Shown here: positions 34,900 to 48,162 of the stretch, one piece after another
Layout of the letters: each line of letters opens with the position of its first letter
Position numbering within the stretch: position 1 is the stretch's first letter
Source of the DNA: Phycomyces nitens
Lineage: Eukaryota; Mucoromycota; Mucoromycetes; Mucorales; Phycomycetaceae
Direction: 5' to 3'
DNA length: 64,000 nucleotides
Assembly (NCBI GenBank): GCA_022702545.1
Contig: JAHRBC010000006.1
Location: forward strand, 2,542,001-2,606,000
Position numbers and translations under genes: made by a program
Notes under the pieces: model-generated
What the model saw: the letters and a program-made list of their open reading frames with translations, nothing else
Databases searched by the model: none
Told to the model about the DNA's origin: nothing

Positions 34900-36684
34900 T
34901 AATTTTAATCTTTATCAAGAATGGTAGATTCTTGCCAGTACCATATTCAACTCCCAAGACATGGTGCCTTTCAAAAAGCAACAAATGCCCATTAGTATCG
35001 TGGGCATTAAAACATATATAAAAAAATGATGGCTCCAATTCATGATCTGGTGCCTGATCAGTCTTTGTGTCCTTTGGCTCTTTTAAAACAATCGATATAG
35101 ACCAATGTTAACAGCGGATATTACGATCATTTAGTGTATCCTGGATAACAATCCTCGTTTCAATGTCCCAATGTGTTTTTAAAGTGTTCTTCATGAGCAA
35201 CAAGGTATCAAGTAGCCTGTTTCTCGAATGCTGTGGGTATTTTTTTTAAACAACTCGAGTTTGCCTTGTGGCACACTCCTCTATATATAATAGTAAATAT
35301 AGTATAAAAATAATAATCAGATAAACCGCGCCTTTTTTATTTTATTATTATTATTATTTGTGAATCCACAAAACTGTCCATACAAGACCATCACAATCTA
35401 CCAAACCACAGGATCTATTTTGGAGACCATTGGGAAGCTATAGAATATAGATGGATCGTTGCTAATTGTGCAACAATACAGCACCATTCATCTTATACTC
35501 TTGGATTTCCTTTTCTCCTTCAAACCTGCTGTACTTTGTACATAATCTACATGTTTCAATGGCCCAAAAAAGTGATTCTATTTATGCACACTGGTACATA
35601 AGGACATACACCCTAATACATCCTACACAGGCAAGTCATCGTACGTCTGTTTAGGTGCTAGCCGAGAAAAATAAAATGCTCATGCAATCTCTGGCTTTCA
35701 AACTTAAAGAGTGCCGTACAGAGTGTTGCACAGTAAGTTTGTGTATTGTCCAACTTTGGTCCAGGAATTCAGATATCTAAAAAGACAAAAAAAAAGCGTT
35801 CAGGCTCTCGATATTGCCAACACTATTCTATCAACCAATGGAGCCCTCCCTCTCCCTCTCATACGCTAGAGGGCTATTGTTTGCAGCCATTAAGCCTGTT
35901 GTTCTATTCAAAGATCACATATAATTAGGCATGTAGCATTACAGGGTTTAATGTCCAATTTAGCAAAGAATTTATAATATGTGCTGACTTGCTGGTTACC
36001 CGGAAATAATTATTTAAATAGATTTATAAATAAACATATAAAAAGTATTAGCCGCCAATGATAAAGACTAGTGTTTATGGAAGGCCAATCCAAACTATCG
36101 TATAAATATATAAATAATAATATAAAAAAGGGGGAAAAATGTTAAATAAAGATTCTTCAACAGCCATATCAGTGACTAAGAACGAGAGGCCAGAGAAAAA
36201 AGAGCTTCGAAAGGCAAATACAAGAGTGCATTCTATAAATAAAGGCGCGAATAAAGTACAAAAGAGTACAAAAGAGTACAAGAATCGCGAGATATTGGCC
36301 GTAAATCCCAAGGAAGCAGAATTTAGCGAAAAATGACAGAAAAAGGTAAAGGAAAAGGAGATGAAAAGAAGCCCAAGAAGGAGGGTTTTTATTTTATTTT
36401 ATTTTAAAAATAAAAATAAATATAGGGTATTAAGCGCTGTCTGTGCCCACTCGAGCCACCATTTGTGTAGGTGTGTAACATTAGTCCGTCCCACCTTAAA
36501 AAACAACAGCCTTTTTATTTATTTACTTATTTATTTATTGATATCTCTGCCTATATAATCCTTTTTTTTTGTCTCTTCAATCTCTTTAACATTCATCTCC
36601 TCACTTTCTCGTAGTGTGCTACTCTCCTTCTTTAACCATTATTAATCCCAAAAAGCATCAAATCACCCACTAATAATCATAATA
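32061..36684. other. Gene desert with scattered coding-like scraps
   Basis: AT-rich DNA with TA microsatellites (34866-34898) and poly-T/poly-A palindromes (32489-32508). Short ORFs such as 33370-33164 (minus; contains RYIDGHSRSVISLDKAYRFK) and 36139-36336 (plus; Lys-rich) have no recognised family and no gene structure. I see no supportable gene. The last 200 bp before 36685 are C/T-rich, as for a promoter or 5' UTR. Confidence 0.5.
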
Positions 36685-37624
36685 ATGCTCTCTCTTCGTC
36701 TTTGCGCCATTGTTGCCTCCTTTTCTTTAATTGCACCCTCTGTCCATGCCTTTGGTCAGATTGCCCAGGTCGTCGATGCCAACAACTTTTGCATGTTCAT
36801 GCCCCCCGCAGATTCGGTCAACCGCAATATCGCAGACACTGAATGGAACGCAGAAGCATTCTGTATCGGCAAAGCCCCAAAGGCTACCAACGCTGGAAAG
36901 CTCAATGACAACTTTATCTTGTCTGCCCATTACCTTGCCACAGACACATATGTCCAGGTTACTGGTCAGATCGATCCCGTCAAGGGTAACTTGAATGTTA
37001 CTGACGACGGTGGACAGTACGACATCAAGGCTCCCGATGGTTCATCATGCGCCGGATGGTTGTTCTATGTCAACCTTGTAGAGCCCACCATTGGAACCTA
37101 CTGCATGAGATGCTGTGTAAGTTCAATTGATACCATTGTTCAATTTATATTAACCCATTTGCCTTTAGAACGACTCTAGAACCTGTAACCGTGGTATCTC
37201 TGAGAAGGGCTGTGCTCACATTATCCCTGGTGATTACAGTGGTCCTGGAATCTCTGGCGACACTACTCCCCCCACCACCACCGAAGCCGCCGTCACCACC
37301 ACAACCACAGTTGCTCCAGTCGTTACCACAACTGTTAATAATGCTGTGCCCACAAGTTCTCCTGTCGATCCCATCACAAATCCTGCTCCCGTTGTCAACA
37401 GTACCCCCGCCGCCAACAGTGTTGCTGTCGTGCCTTCAAAAGAAGCCGTCTCTTCTCATGCTGCCTCTAGTACCACACCCAAGGGATCTAGCTCTGTTTC
37501 TGAAAACCTTGCTGACAAGTCCGTTTCTGCTCAGTCAGTTCCAGAATCTGGTGTTAATGCCATCCGTCCCGCCTTTTATACTGCTGCAGGCCTGGTCATC
37601 TCTGCCGCCCTGTTGTCTCTTTAA
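36685..37624 (+). CDS. Secreted Cys-rich protein, probably GPI-anchored
   Basis: Predicted cell-surface protein of 295 residues. Exons: 36685-37116 and 37169-37624, phase 0. A signal peptide is clear (MLSLRLCAIVASFSLIAPSV, cleavage near HA-F, residue 22). The globular part has NNFCMFMPPADSVNRNIADT, DTYVQVTGQIDPVKG, GGQYDIKAPDGSSCAG, YCMRCCNDSRTCNR and EKGCAHI, with paired cysteines. A Thr/Ser/Pro/Val-rich stalk (about 190-265), suited to O-glycosylation, and a hydrophobic tail (AAGLVISAALLSL) follow, as for a GPI signal. I believe similar secreted proteins occur widely in fungi. No function is known to me. Confidence 0.85.
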
Positions 37625-39788
37625 TTTCCCCCCTTTTTCTCAATAATTAAGTCGGTTGATTTCATGCCCGTACCATTTTTTTTTGTTTTATTCAAAAAAG
37701 AAAAGAAAAGGTTTTTCATCAGCCAGACTCACTAATACAACTGTCCTCTATAGTCTCTCGATTAATTAAGGCTGTGGTGCCTGATATAATATATCAGTAG
37801 AAGATGCTCTCTTTTTATTTATTTTATTTTATACATTCATAAAGCACTCTACAAAAAATATACTCCCCTATAATAATATTTTCCATCATTTTTTTATGTT
37901 TTTTAATATTTATATTTATATTATTTTTATAAAAATTAAACTACTCTTTACATACACACATCTCTCTCTCTCTATATATATATATATCTTGTCTTGCGTT
38001 CTCCAGTTGACCCAGAAGAGGTGTCTTTGGATCTTGCAAGAAAACTCACCCACCCGGCCAAGAGAAAATAAAATCTCAATAATATCCAAGCTGTGCTACA
38101 ATAATATGTTTATTGTTTCCGATTGCTCCCCAAAGAATATGAGGAAATCAATTCTTGTCACACAACTTAAGCAATTGATCTGGGATTGACGATCTTGGAC
38201 ACTCGTACAAAGACCCTCTTTTCTATTTTTTATTATTATGATTTAATTAATGTCTATAGAGGACTATTATTGACGTTGGATCGATAAGAGGCAGACATGG
38301 GTCCAACAGACCTTAAGATATGGACGGTTTGGCAGATTGTATAAAGAACGAGTGGCTTTTTAATGGTACAGCCAAGCAATGCAAGATAAATTATCATCTT
38401 TATATTTATATATATACTTTAAGACCAAGCTAATCAACCAAAACTTGTAATATACACATAAATAAACATATAAATTTATATTGCCTGAAAAAAAAAAGAT
38501 GGCGCCAATTAACAGCCATTCTAAAAACAAGAAACAGGAAACCCAATCAGACAGACTTCTTGCCAAAGGAATAAGGTCGACAGTTGTGTGATTCGGCCTA
38601 TGATCTGATTTGGCGATTTTGTGTTGTTTCAATTATAAGGCCTGCAGTACCAATCAGGATCTACACAAAATAGAGATGTACCTTTATACTGATTACTTAT
38701 CTTGTCGCTAACCAACGCGTCTAGAGTGGTACATGTACAAGTTATCTTTAAACACGCTCTTGGCTGGAGATTTGCGGCTTTAATCAAATCAAGAAACCAT
38801 GGAGCCCCATTGACACAAGAAATTCATCAATTGGCAGACAATACAGCCAAAAATTATCGTCTTGTCTTGAAAACATACGACTTGTATTAACCTTGAGGAA
38901 TTTGAAATTGTAATTTTGGAATCATTGGTTTCAAAGTCCTAATGATTTATATAAATTGTGTGTATATTTATATATATATATAAACATATGCATCGGACTT
39001 GCCCGGACCGGACAAAACAGTTTTTTTTTGTAGCAATAGCAATGGTGATAGTCACAAGGAATTTCATTATAATCACATAGCATTAAAACTAGGGATATGC
39101 TTAAAAGTATTATTATATGGGCTCTTGTCAAGATGTATTATGGTCGTATATACCAAAACCAGATTGATCTTGCTCTCCTTTATGTATATTTTAATGTCTG
39201 CCTATCCATTTCACAAATATATATATATAAATTAGAATATGTATAATTCTATCGTACTCGAATCTTTGCATTAAATACCATGCTAAACCTTTTTGCTGGT
39301 ATCACCAAATCAAGTCAATAGAAATGCAAATATAGGGTTAGCCATGGCTCTTGATAGGCAGTATTATATATTAAACTTTGTAAAAAAAGAAAAAGAAAAT
39401 GAAAAATGTAAAGATTGTTGGATGAATGATGAATGATGAATGCAGGAAAATATAAAGCACTCTTATGCCATGGAATTATTATTATTATTATTATCATTAT
39501 TATTATCATTATTATTATTATTATTATTAATATTATTATTATCATTATTATAAAAAAAAACAAATAGCAAATCTCTATCAACCCTCTTGGGACTCCAACA
39601 TCTCAAACCTCGTCCTTTTTCTCTCTCTCTTTTTTTTCTTTTACTTTCTACTTTGATGATGACCTTGTCTTGACCGAGCGACGAATCAAATGCTTCTTTG
39701 ACCCAGCGACCCTTTTTTTAAAAAAGAAAAGAAAAAGAAGATTGTTATTATTTTGCACAAGGATTGTATTGTATTGTATATATTCTTG
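37625..39788. other. Intergenic region
   Basis: Holds CT/TA microsatellites (37955-37990), an ATT/ATC trinucleotide tract (39475-39552), TA runs (38965-38985) and a T7/A6 palindrome (39713-39726). A 62-codon plus-strand ORF (38702-38890) has no recognised motif. I see no gene. Confidence 0.5.
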
Positions 39789-41103
39789 TTACCTTTCAGT
39801 AGTGTCCACCTCTTCATCCTCGCCCTCATCATCTGAACGAACATCACGAACTTCCTTCAAGAATGCCATCTTGTACAGAACCTTGAAAATCATGGCAGTC
39901 CAGAATAGAATAAGGGCATACAAAAAGGCCATGGTTAAGAACATGAGGTACTTTAGGATATACGGATAAAAGTGACCCTGGAGTGGGTCCAGCTTGAATT
40001 CCTTGACATAAAGATCGGGCTCGATCAGAGTCGACAAAACGATGTACCCATAGATATAGACGCGGGTATACATCCATGAGATCAGCATCAGTACAAATGT
40101 TCCATTGCACAATGGGCCGGGAGAAACATAATTTAACGCCTTGGCCAGCTTTGTGAATTATAGAATTATAAATCATTAAACACATGCTAGGTTGCTTCGT
40201 TTGATTCTGTATGACTTACTGCAAGTAGAGCGTCCGGCAGATCCATACACACAAACACAGCATTTCCAATACGCAAAAAGTTAAAAAGGTAGCTGAAACC
40301 AATCAAAGTGATGGTGGCAATATGATGGGCAACCAGCTCTCGATAGTCTTTACGCGGCGCCTCGATCTGAAGGACAAAGATTTGTTGGACCCAAAACGCA
40401 AATTGCAAAAGATAGTAGTATTTGAGAGCCATGGAGGATTCTGTAACGGGATAGAAACGCCAGAAGTAGGACGAATCAAACCACCAAGGTGAGCCGTACA
40501 TCACACACTATTACACAAGAATCAGTACACATACAAATAAGGACCAGCCACCAGCACACAAGCACCACCAGATCAGAGAATACAAGACTTATCAAGACTT
40601 ATTAAGACTTACCATGCCAAAAGTGAAGCTTATGCTATAGTAGAAGAACGACCAGATCTGTTCGGCAAAGCGCTCATGCTTGTTGCGAGGTACATTTTTG
40701 CGGATTGCATATGGGATGAGGATGTGGTTGATGGCAATGGCTCGGGCAGCGGTAAAGAAAGCAACGTAAAAGAAAAGAAAGGTAAGGTCCCACACCGACT
40801 TTTCATACAAGCCGCTCGGCCTCTGGTTGGAGACAAAGAGGAACTTTTCAAACAGGGGAATCCCAAGGAAGTATCCGGCCAGAATCACGGCCATGAACTG
40901 GATCGGTGTTTCTGACATGATGAGTTGGATGAGTACAAGTATGCATGGGTCATGATGTCTTGATTACCGATTTGATTGTTGGCAAGATGTCTGGTCATCT
41001 CTTTGAATGTCGGGAAACTCTTTTTTGGACTGGGTTTCTTTACGGCCATTCTCTTTTTCATTTTCCCGTCTGTGCCTAGGCGTTGCTGCATGGTTACTGT
41101 CAT
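39789..41103 (-). CDS. Ceramide synthase (TLC domain, Lag1/Lac1 type)
   Basis: ER membrane enzyme that N-acylates sphingoid bases with acyl-CoA to form (dihydro)ceramide. It has 360 residues. Exons on the minus strand: 41103-40968, 40911-40613, 40507-40220, 40148-39789. The N terminus is basic and cytosolic (MKKRMAVKKPSPKKS). The TLC domain carries the Lag1 motif with its catalytic His pair at residues 206-207 (ELVAHHIATITLIGFSYLFN, then RIGNAVFVCMDLPDALLALA). Several membrane helices follow, and the acidic C terminus (DDEGEDEEVD) resembles the casein-kinase-2 target tail of yeast Lag1. No homeobox-like domain is present, as expected in fungi. The start at 41103 is chosen because it gives the longest N terminus that opens with ATG. 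An internal Met (40/41092) is possible. Confidence 0.94.
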
Positions 41104-44100
41104 GAGAAGAAGCAAGAACAAGAAGGAAGAGTAAATAAAACAGGCAGAGTCTAAATTAATATGGAATATTTTTAATCCCCGAAAGGATTAACCGGAGTGT
41201 TTACCATGTTAAAGTTTCATTTTTATTTTTATTTATTTATTTTTATTATTTTTATTATCATCATAATAATAATCGTTTTTAACAGTGTTGTAGCATTATA
41301 GCATTATAGCCATACAGGCCATATGGACATGGGCTTAGGTTGGACGCCCAATTGACAGGTTTCCTGGTGCCTTTGTTTGCCTTTAAGCCCGTGCCAGTTC
41401 TGATTATCTTGGCCAGCCAAGGCCCAGTTGGTTCCTGGACAGCCAAGAATCGAAATAAGCCAGGTTTTATGGTCATAATTAACAAAGGCCAAATATCCTC
41501 AAATAGTCTTGACCACTCTTCTTTTTGTTGTTGTTGGTACTGAAAAAATGCCCTAATAGGCATCATGATTTTGTCCTTTAATTTGGATGCTGTAATTATG
41601 ATTACCATATTACTTTCTTCTTATTCTTATTATTATTATTCTTCTAAATAGCCTGGTTCAAGGCTTGTATTTAACCCCTGGTCCCCTTTTTTTCTAAACA
41701 CCAGGGCTGCAACCAAGAGGCCTGTTGGTATTAGAGATTGTTTCTATTGCTCTCAAACAAACTGCCTGTGCAATTGGATGACTGCTGTCAAACCAAAAAC
41801 AGAAAATCTCGTTTCGATCCCGCTGAGTAGGAAACCTGTCCAAAAAGGGTAAATTATGTGACTTTAAAAAAGGGGGGTCTTCTTTTTTCTTTAATTCCAA
41901 GACAAATATAGCTCTTGGGAAAGGCCAACCAGACATACCATGCAAAGAGGTATGGCATTGGTCCAGACAATATACCACCATCCGCAAGAGTTGGAAGCAG
42001 ACTTGACCATTTGGAGCCAAGTGAGAAAGCCCTGCTGCTTCTAATCAAGTCCCCCAAAACATGGCTAGAACATGAGATCTTTCCGCTCCAAGAATTTGTC
42101 CGGAGTAACTCACAGACACACTGTAAATCACAAGCTATGTACACCCCCACAACATTACCCAAGCCCAAATCCAAACCCTCAAGTCAAAAGAGGCTCTTGT
42201 CCAGAGGTCAATAGAGCTTCAATTTCCCCATGGTTCATCTTTTTTTTTAAAAAAAAAGTAGCAAGTAGGCTACTGGGCTATCTAATGGATCATGGTTTTT
42301 CCTTTGGGAACACACGCATGCTTGTGTATTCGGCAAGAGAAGCCTACCATGGGTTCAGGGCAATCGTAACAAACATTTGGAATCCTATGGTCCTACAGTC
42401 AAACACACACATGTATATATCTATTTTGTAAAGACTAATATTTTCTTGTCTGGCCGGATAAAATAAACCCCCAAATCCTGGCTCAATACCAGGCTCAATG
42501 CCTGGCTCAATGCCTGGCTCAATGGTTTTGATGGTATTGATGGTTTTATACAACCAAACCACACAATACCCACAACCTCCCCTCCAAGCCCTCTTGAATT
42601 GCCATGATTCATCAACAACAAAGCCACGAGCACCTAAACAAGGTCCCAACCAATTTAAATAAGATGGAGGCCGACATGATATTCCCTTTTGGCTGCTTAC
42701 AAGTTATACAAAACCAACTCCATTCTCAACCAGAATTCTCATTACACTCCCTTGAAATATTCCTTGCAAAAGACAAAGAATTCCCAACCAGTTTTTTTCT
42801 GTTTCTGGCACTGGCACTGGAAATGAAAGCCTTTCAACAAGGGTCAACCCACGCGGAAAATCTAATAATCCATGCTTTCCACTGATATTCCATAAAGTGT
42901 CACACAGTATTTCTATCTAGTCCAAGGTAGCACATCAGTCATTCTCTTCCGAGTACAGGTCTTTGACTCTATGACCAAAGACTGTCCTTGCAGCCAGAGA
43001 CAATAATCGTCTTGGCCTCAAGGTGGCTGTCAGCAAGAGGTTTTTCTTTTTTTTTTGGGTTTAGACGATATGTTTGAGCTCAACAAGATGTATTTGACCG
43101 ACTGACAGTGCAATTACTCACAGATAAATCAAAATCAAAATCAAATTCAAAATCGATATCTCCATACTCTCTTCTCACGATTGAGGCATGGATGTTTTTA
43201 TCGATTATTAATCACAATATACTATCAAAATAAAGTGCCATCTATTTTTACTACTTTACTAATCATAGTATATAAAAATATCATATCTATCTTTGAATTA
43301 CACCCAACCCAACCCAACCAGACCAGACCAGACTAGTCTAGACATTGATTCTTGAAAGTTGAAAATCTACAGGACATTGATTACAACTCTGGATCCAAGA
43401 TTGTCTTGGGTTTAGGTATTTAGACACCTCGGCCATCCAAAGATAAAGTACTTGCTCCTTAAAATACACGTTCTTTTTTTTTTCTTATTCATATCTTGAA
43501 ATATGCTTTAAACACCAAATGGATATTAACTTGTAAATCAAGAACAATCTTGAGGAGGTTAATGCCATGTCTAAATTCCCCAATCTAATCTCATTCACAC
43601 CATGAACACTCAAATCCGGAAACATATTTAACAAGGCACTCAATGCTATTCATTTCTCTTGACATAGACAATTAAACACAGCAATGTGTGTGTGTGTGTG
43701 TGTGTTTTTAAAAAAAAGAATCTTTGGGACAGTGTTCTTTTTCTATCCTTCCAGAGATCTTGGCTCATTACTGCAATTTCTGCCCTTTTGGTAGTAATGG
43801 ATCTCTTGAGAAATCAATCATCCCTTTAGATCAATGTCAATCTATTACGAGTCTAGACTCAGCCTATACTTGTCGCGATAATTACTCAAACTCGACCCTT
43901 ATTTTCTATCAAAAACACACACACAGAGAGAGAGACTTGTTGGTGTAAAATGATGGATACAAGAGAAATATCAATGGCAGCCCTCGCTGATAATATTTAC
44001 AATATTCAATAATACACACTTTGCCTTGGTTCCTGTCCCTTTTTGTGAAAGCCTAATTCAACTGACCCAGATCCTGGACCCTTTTTTTTCCCTATCATGG

Positions 44101-45445
44101 CTCAGCAGTGATCCTTTATTATTATTATCTATTATTTATTTAAAAGCATGCAGGTAATGATAACCCCTAGACTCTTTGGCTCAAAAAAGTACAGAATTCT
44201 GCTTGCACGTATCACCACAATTCTACCTTTCTCTCTTTGATGGTCCATACTATTAACCCTAGCAATTATCAATGTGATGACCGGATGAAAAAATAAATGT
44301 ATATTCAAACGGTTAAATATTGTCGTACGTTTATTTGTAAGAAATACGTCAGATTTTGTACATTTCATAAATACTGAAACAAGAGTACAAATGGTACAAA
44401 TGGTACAAATGGTACTTGGCTACAACCAACAAAAAGTACAAAATCCAAAATCTCAGATAAATTGTACCTGTCAACGGGTCTAATGAATCACTATGGTTTC
44501 CAAACCAATCTTCAATTGGGCCTCAAAACAGGTCACATTGTAAAGGTGCTCAGCAAGGTAACCACGAAAACCTATGTAACTTTCATTTCATTTCAATTCA
44601 ATTCAATTCGAGAAATATTGGCAATCAAATACATTTTAGGGTTAATTTGTTTTGTACAATCACATTTCCAATATCATCACTAATCACAATTTCTGCATTA
44701 TATACCAAAAAGACACCAGTAATAATAATAAGAAGAAGAAATAATAGCGCGACCATATATTAAACATATGGCGTATTGGGATCACTAGTCTCTTTCTCTT
44801 TTGCCAGTGCACCTTTTAAACAAGACACTCCTTGATACTCGGTATTGCTAGTCTTTTAGGGTAGGACGTGGAAAGACACGCATGGTAGCAGGTACCTTGG
44901 TCAAACTTGATCAATAGGCTTTCACTGGGATTACATGACACTAATGATGTATAGAATAGTCATAGGAGGAATGCATGGACCTGGACCTTTTTATTATTTA
45001 TCTATTATTATTGATTCTTGGGAATAGGTGGAATAGACATATTATATCCACCACAAGGATTATTGGGTCTGCAGAATATCTTTATTTTTCTCAAGATAAA
45101 TCTACCAGACATAGCCCAGATCTCTATGGCCAGAAAATGGCCTGGTTTGCGGGGAAAGAACGTTTTAGATTTCTGCTATGCAGTTGGCAATGAATACCAG
45201 GGTTCAGGCGCACATGAAATGAGAATGGCAGTATTTGTCAGCACCCAAGAAAATGCTCGAATTACGCGCACAAACTTCGCTATCTCAAATCTGATGGCTA
45301 TTTTCTATTGGCCTTTGACAAAAAGTGACTTTAGTTATTATGGAAAATGGCGCTTCTTTAAATTGAGATCTCTTTTTTTTTCCCTTCCTACATTTTATTT
45401 TGTTCAACTGATCTTTGCTTTTCTTTCATCTCCTTTATCAATAAC
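41104..45445. other. Gene-poor 4.3-kb region upstream of gsh1
   Basis: Contains a 12-bp tandem (42477-42524), a T/A palindrome (42240-42258), a (TG)n tract (43684-43705), a GTACAAATG tandem (44384-44415) and trinucleotide runs. A 193-codon plus-strand ORF (45018-45599) overlaps the first gsh1 exon in another frame and has no recognised motif. I see no convincing gene. Confidence 0.5.
42477..42524 (+). repeat. 12-bp tandem repeat, four copies
   Basis: Four units of consensus CCTGGCTCAATG. The first ends in A and the second reads CCAGG. In one minus-strand frame it codes for a repeated PGIE. No gene context. Confidence 0.9.
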
Positions 45446-47816
45446 ATGGGTCTCTTGTCACTTGGAACACCACTGCACTGGAATGAAGCCAAGGAGTACG
45501 CTGACCATGTCAGATCCCATGGCATCGATCAATTTCTTCATATTTACCATAGTCAAAAGGGGCAGAAGAAACAGAGTTTGTTGTGGGGTGACGAGGTAAA
45601 ACTAGATGTAGTCATTAAAGAGGCTACAAGGCATTGGCTGATCAGAAACAAATCCTTAGGTAGAGTACGTTGTGGTCGATGTTGACGAAAAGGCAAAGAG
45701 AACCAGACTTTCCCTACGTGTCTTTGAGGTCCTGGCCGAACTCCAGGAATCAGAACAAGCCTATTTGGAAGGCAAGACAAAGTAAGTGCAGAGTTCTAAA
45801 GATCGCAGGATCTGATAGAGACTGTCTAGGGTTGTGCCAGATGCTCTCTGGAGACCAGAGTACGGACGCTTCATGATCGAAGGCACACCAGGAGAACCCT
45901 ATGGCGCCACATTCCAAGATCTATTGACAGTCGAACCCAGCATGAAGCTCAGAAGACAGCTCGCACTGTCCGCCATGAAGCCCAACGAGAAGCCAATGAC
46001 ACTTGTCAATTACCCTCGTCTTGGCTGCCCTGATGAATTGGTGCCTCCTCATGAGCCCAATGGCAAGGCATGTCAGAGTATGTTTGTGCCTGATGAGATC
46101 ATCAACCCTCACGCACGATTCCCGTGAGTACAAGATTGGTTGTATGTTTGGTATGTTTGGTATGGTTGACATGTTTTGCTTAGAACCTTGACAGCCAACA
46201 TTCGCCGCCGTCGTGGTGCAAAGGTTGAGATCAATGTTCCAATCTTCCATGATACCAAAACCCCAAAGCCCTTTATCGATCCTACAATTCCCTGGGACAG
46301 AAAGCTGTTTAAGCACGACAAGGAGCCAAAGGAGGGGGCAGCCAAGCCAGACCATATATATATGGACGCCATGGCATTTGGAATGGGATGCTGCTGTCTT
46401 CAGATCACCTTCCAGGCCTGCAATGTTGATGAGGCCAGACGTCTCTACGATCAGTTGGCCCCAATGACTCCTGTGATGGTAATAGGATATAGGATACGGA
46501 GAATATAATTGATGACCATGAATTCACCCTGGGCCTTGATTTCATTAGTTGGCATTGACGGCTGCTGCTCCCATCTTTAGAGGCTATCTTGCCGATGTAG
46601 ATTGTCGGTGGAATGTCATTGCTGCTGCAGTAGACGATCGTACTCGACAAGAGAGAGGACTAGAGGTTAGTAGAGCAAAGAGTAATATATATATATATAG
46701 AGGGGTGGTCGCTGATTGTTCTTTAGCCATTGAAGGACGATCGTTTTGTCATCAACAAGTCCCGGTATGATTCCATCGACACCTACCTCTCTACAGACAA
46801 GATCAACAAGCCAAAGTACAATGATCTTGACTTGGTTTATGACCACGACATTTACGACAAGCTGCGAAAGAACGATATCGATGATCTGTTGGCAAAGCAT
46901 GTGTCTCACTTGTTTATCCGTGATCCACTAGTGATCTTTAAGGAGCTCTTGGAACAAGACGACACAAAATCCTCTGATCATTTTGAAGTAAGTTGGTCCG
47001 GTCAACGGCAACCTCTTTGGTTTCTAATCTATCCCACAGAACCTTCAATCGACCAACTGGCAGACCGTCCGCTTCAAGCCCCCACCACCAAACTCGGACA
47101 TTGGATGGCGTGTAGAGTTTAGAAGCATGGAGGTCCAGCTTACAGACTTTGAGAATGCTGCCTTTTCTGTCTTTATTGTCCTCTTGACTCGTGTTATCCT
47201 CAGTTATGGTCTGAATCTCTATATTCCCATCTCAAAGGTAAACTTATTTATTTATGCCTTGGATCTTACCTAATATCGCTGTCAATATAGATCGATATCA
47301 ATATGCAAACAGCCCAAAAACGAGGAGCTGTCCTCAACGAAAAGTTTTACTTTAGAAAGAACATCTTTACTTCTCAGTCAGATACCCAGAGTGAAGATGA
47401 GGATGCATATGAGCTCATGACAATCAACGAGATTATCAACGGCAAGGTAAGAATATTCTTTTCTTTCTATCAAAGGCTTTTTTTTTTAAATGGTTATTGA
47501 CCAACCCCGTATTGTATTACAGGAGAATGGCTTCTCTGGCTTTGTGCCTTTGATTCACCATTATCTCGAGAGTACAAACATCGATGTCCAGACCCGCTGC
47601 AAGCTCTCGAGCTATCTGTCCCTCATCAGCCGTCGTGCCAGTGGTGAATTGATGACTGGAGCAGCATACTTGCGCCAGTTTGTAATGAACCATCCTGCCT
47701 ACAAGCACGATTCTGTGGTTTCCCCAGAAATCACCTTTGACTTGGTAGAGACAGTTGACAAGATTGCCAAAGGAGAGCTCAAGGTACCCGAGCTATTGGG
47801 CAGCTTTAATGCATAG
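45446..47816 (+). CDS. GSH1: Glutamate-cysteine ligase catalytic subunit
   Basis: Rate-limiting enzyme of glutathione synthesis: joins L-glutamate and L-cysteine using ATP. It has 628 residues (human GCLC 637). Nine exons: 45446-45595, 45660-45781, 45830-46123, 46184-46478, 46549-46665, 46727-46987, 47040-47237, 47291-47446, 47523-47816. Strong family blocks: [146 protein letters not shown] and [17 protein letters not shown]. The substrate and metal site motifs appear intact. No modifier subunit is in the window. Confidence 0.97.
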
Positions 47817-48162
47817 CGAAAACATCCTTTACATCTCCCATTATCCCTCTTGCATCATTTTCGCCCATGAAACAACTCCATCACACGTTCAATCCTTTTT
47901 CAATTTCTCTTGTTATAATCTCCTTTAGATATTTAGCCCATAAAACGCATCTTTTTCTTATTGACCTCTCATGCCGATAGCCAAATAGTCTAGTAGACAC
48001 AATTCCATCAAATAAAATGGCCAAGGAGCCTTGTTTTGTCTGGTGCTGACTGGGTCTGTATGTTGTAAAATAGAACATGTTGATGTATTTTGGATAGTTT
48101 TAAATGCACACTTTCTCTCTCTCTCTCTCTCTTTCTCTCTCCTCTCTTTATAATGATTTTGT
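47817..48162. other. Convergent 3' intergenic region of gsh1 and SCYL1-like genes
   Basis: 346 bp, with a (CT)n tract at 48113-48142. No gene. Confidence 0.6.

Noticed and set aside
41800..41840. TTTCGATCCCGC string resembling a tRNA B box
   Set aside because: No A box or acceptor stem could be drawn around it.
45018..45599. 193-codon ORF overlapping the start of gsh1
   Set aside because: It overlaps gsh1 exon 1 in another frame, has low-complexity Phe/Leu-rich stretches and no recognised motif.
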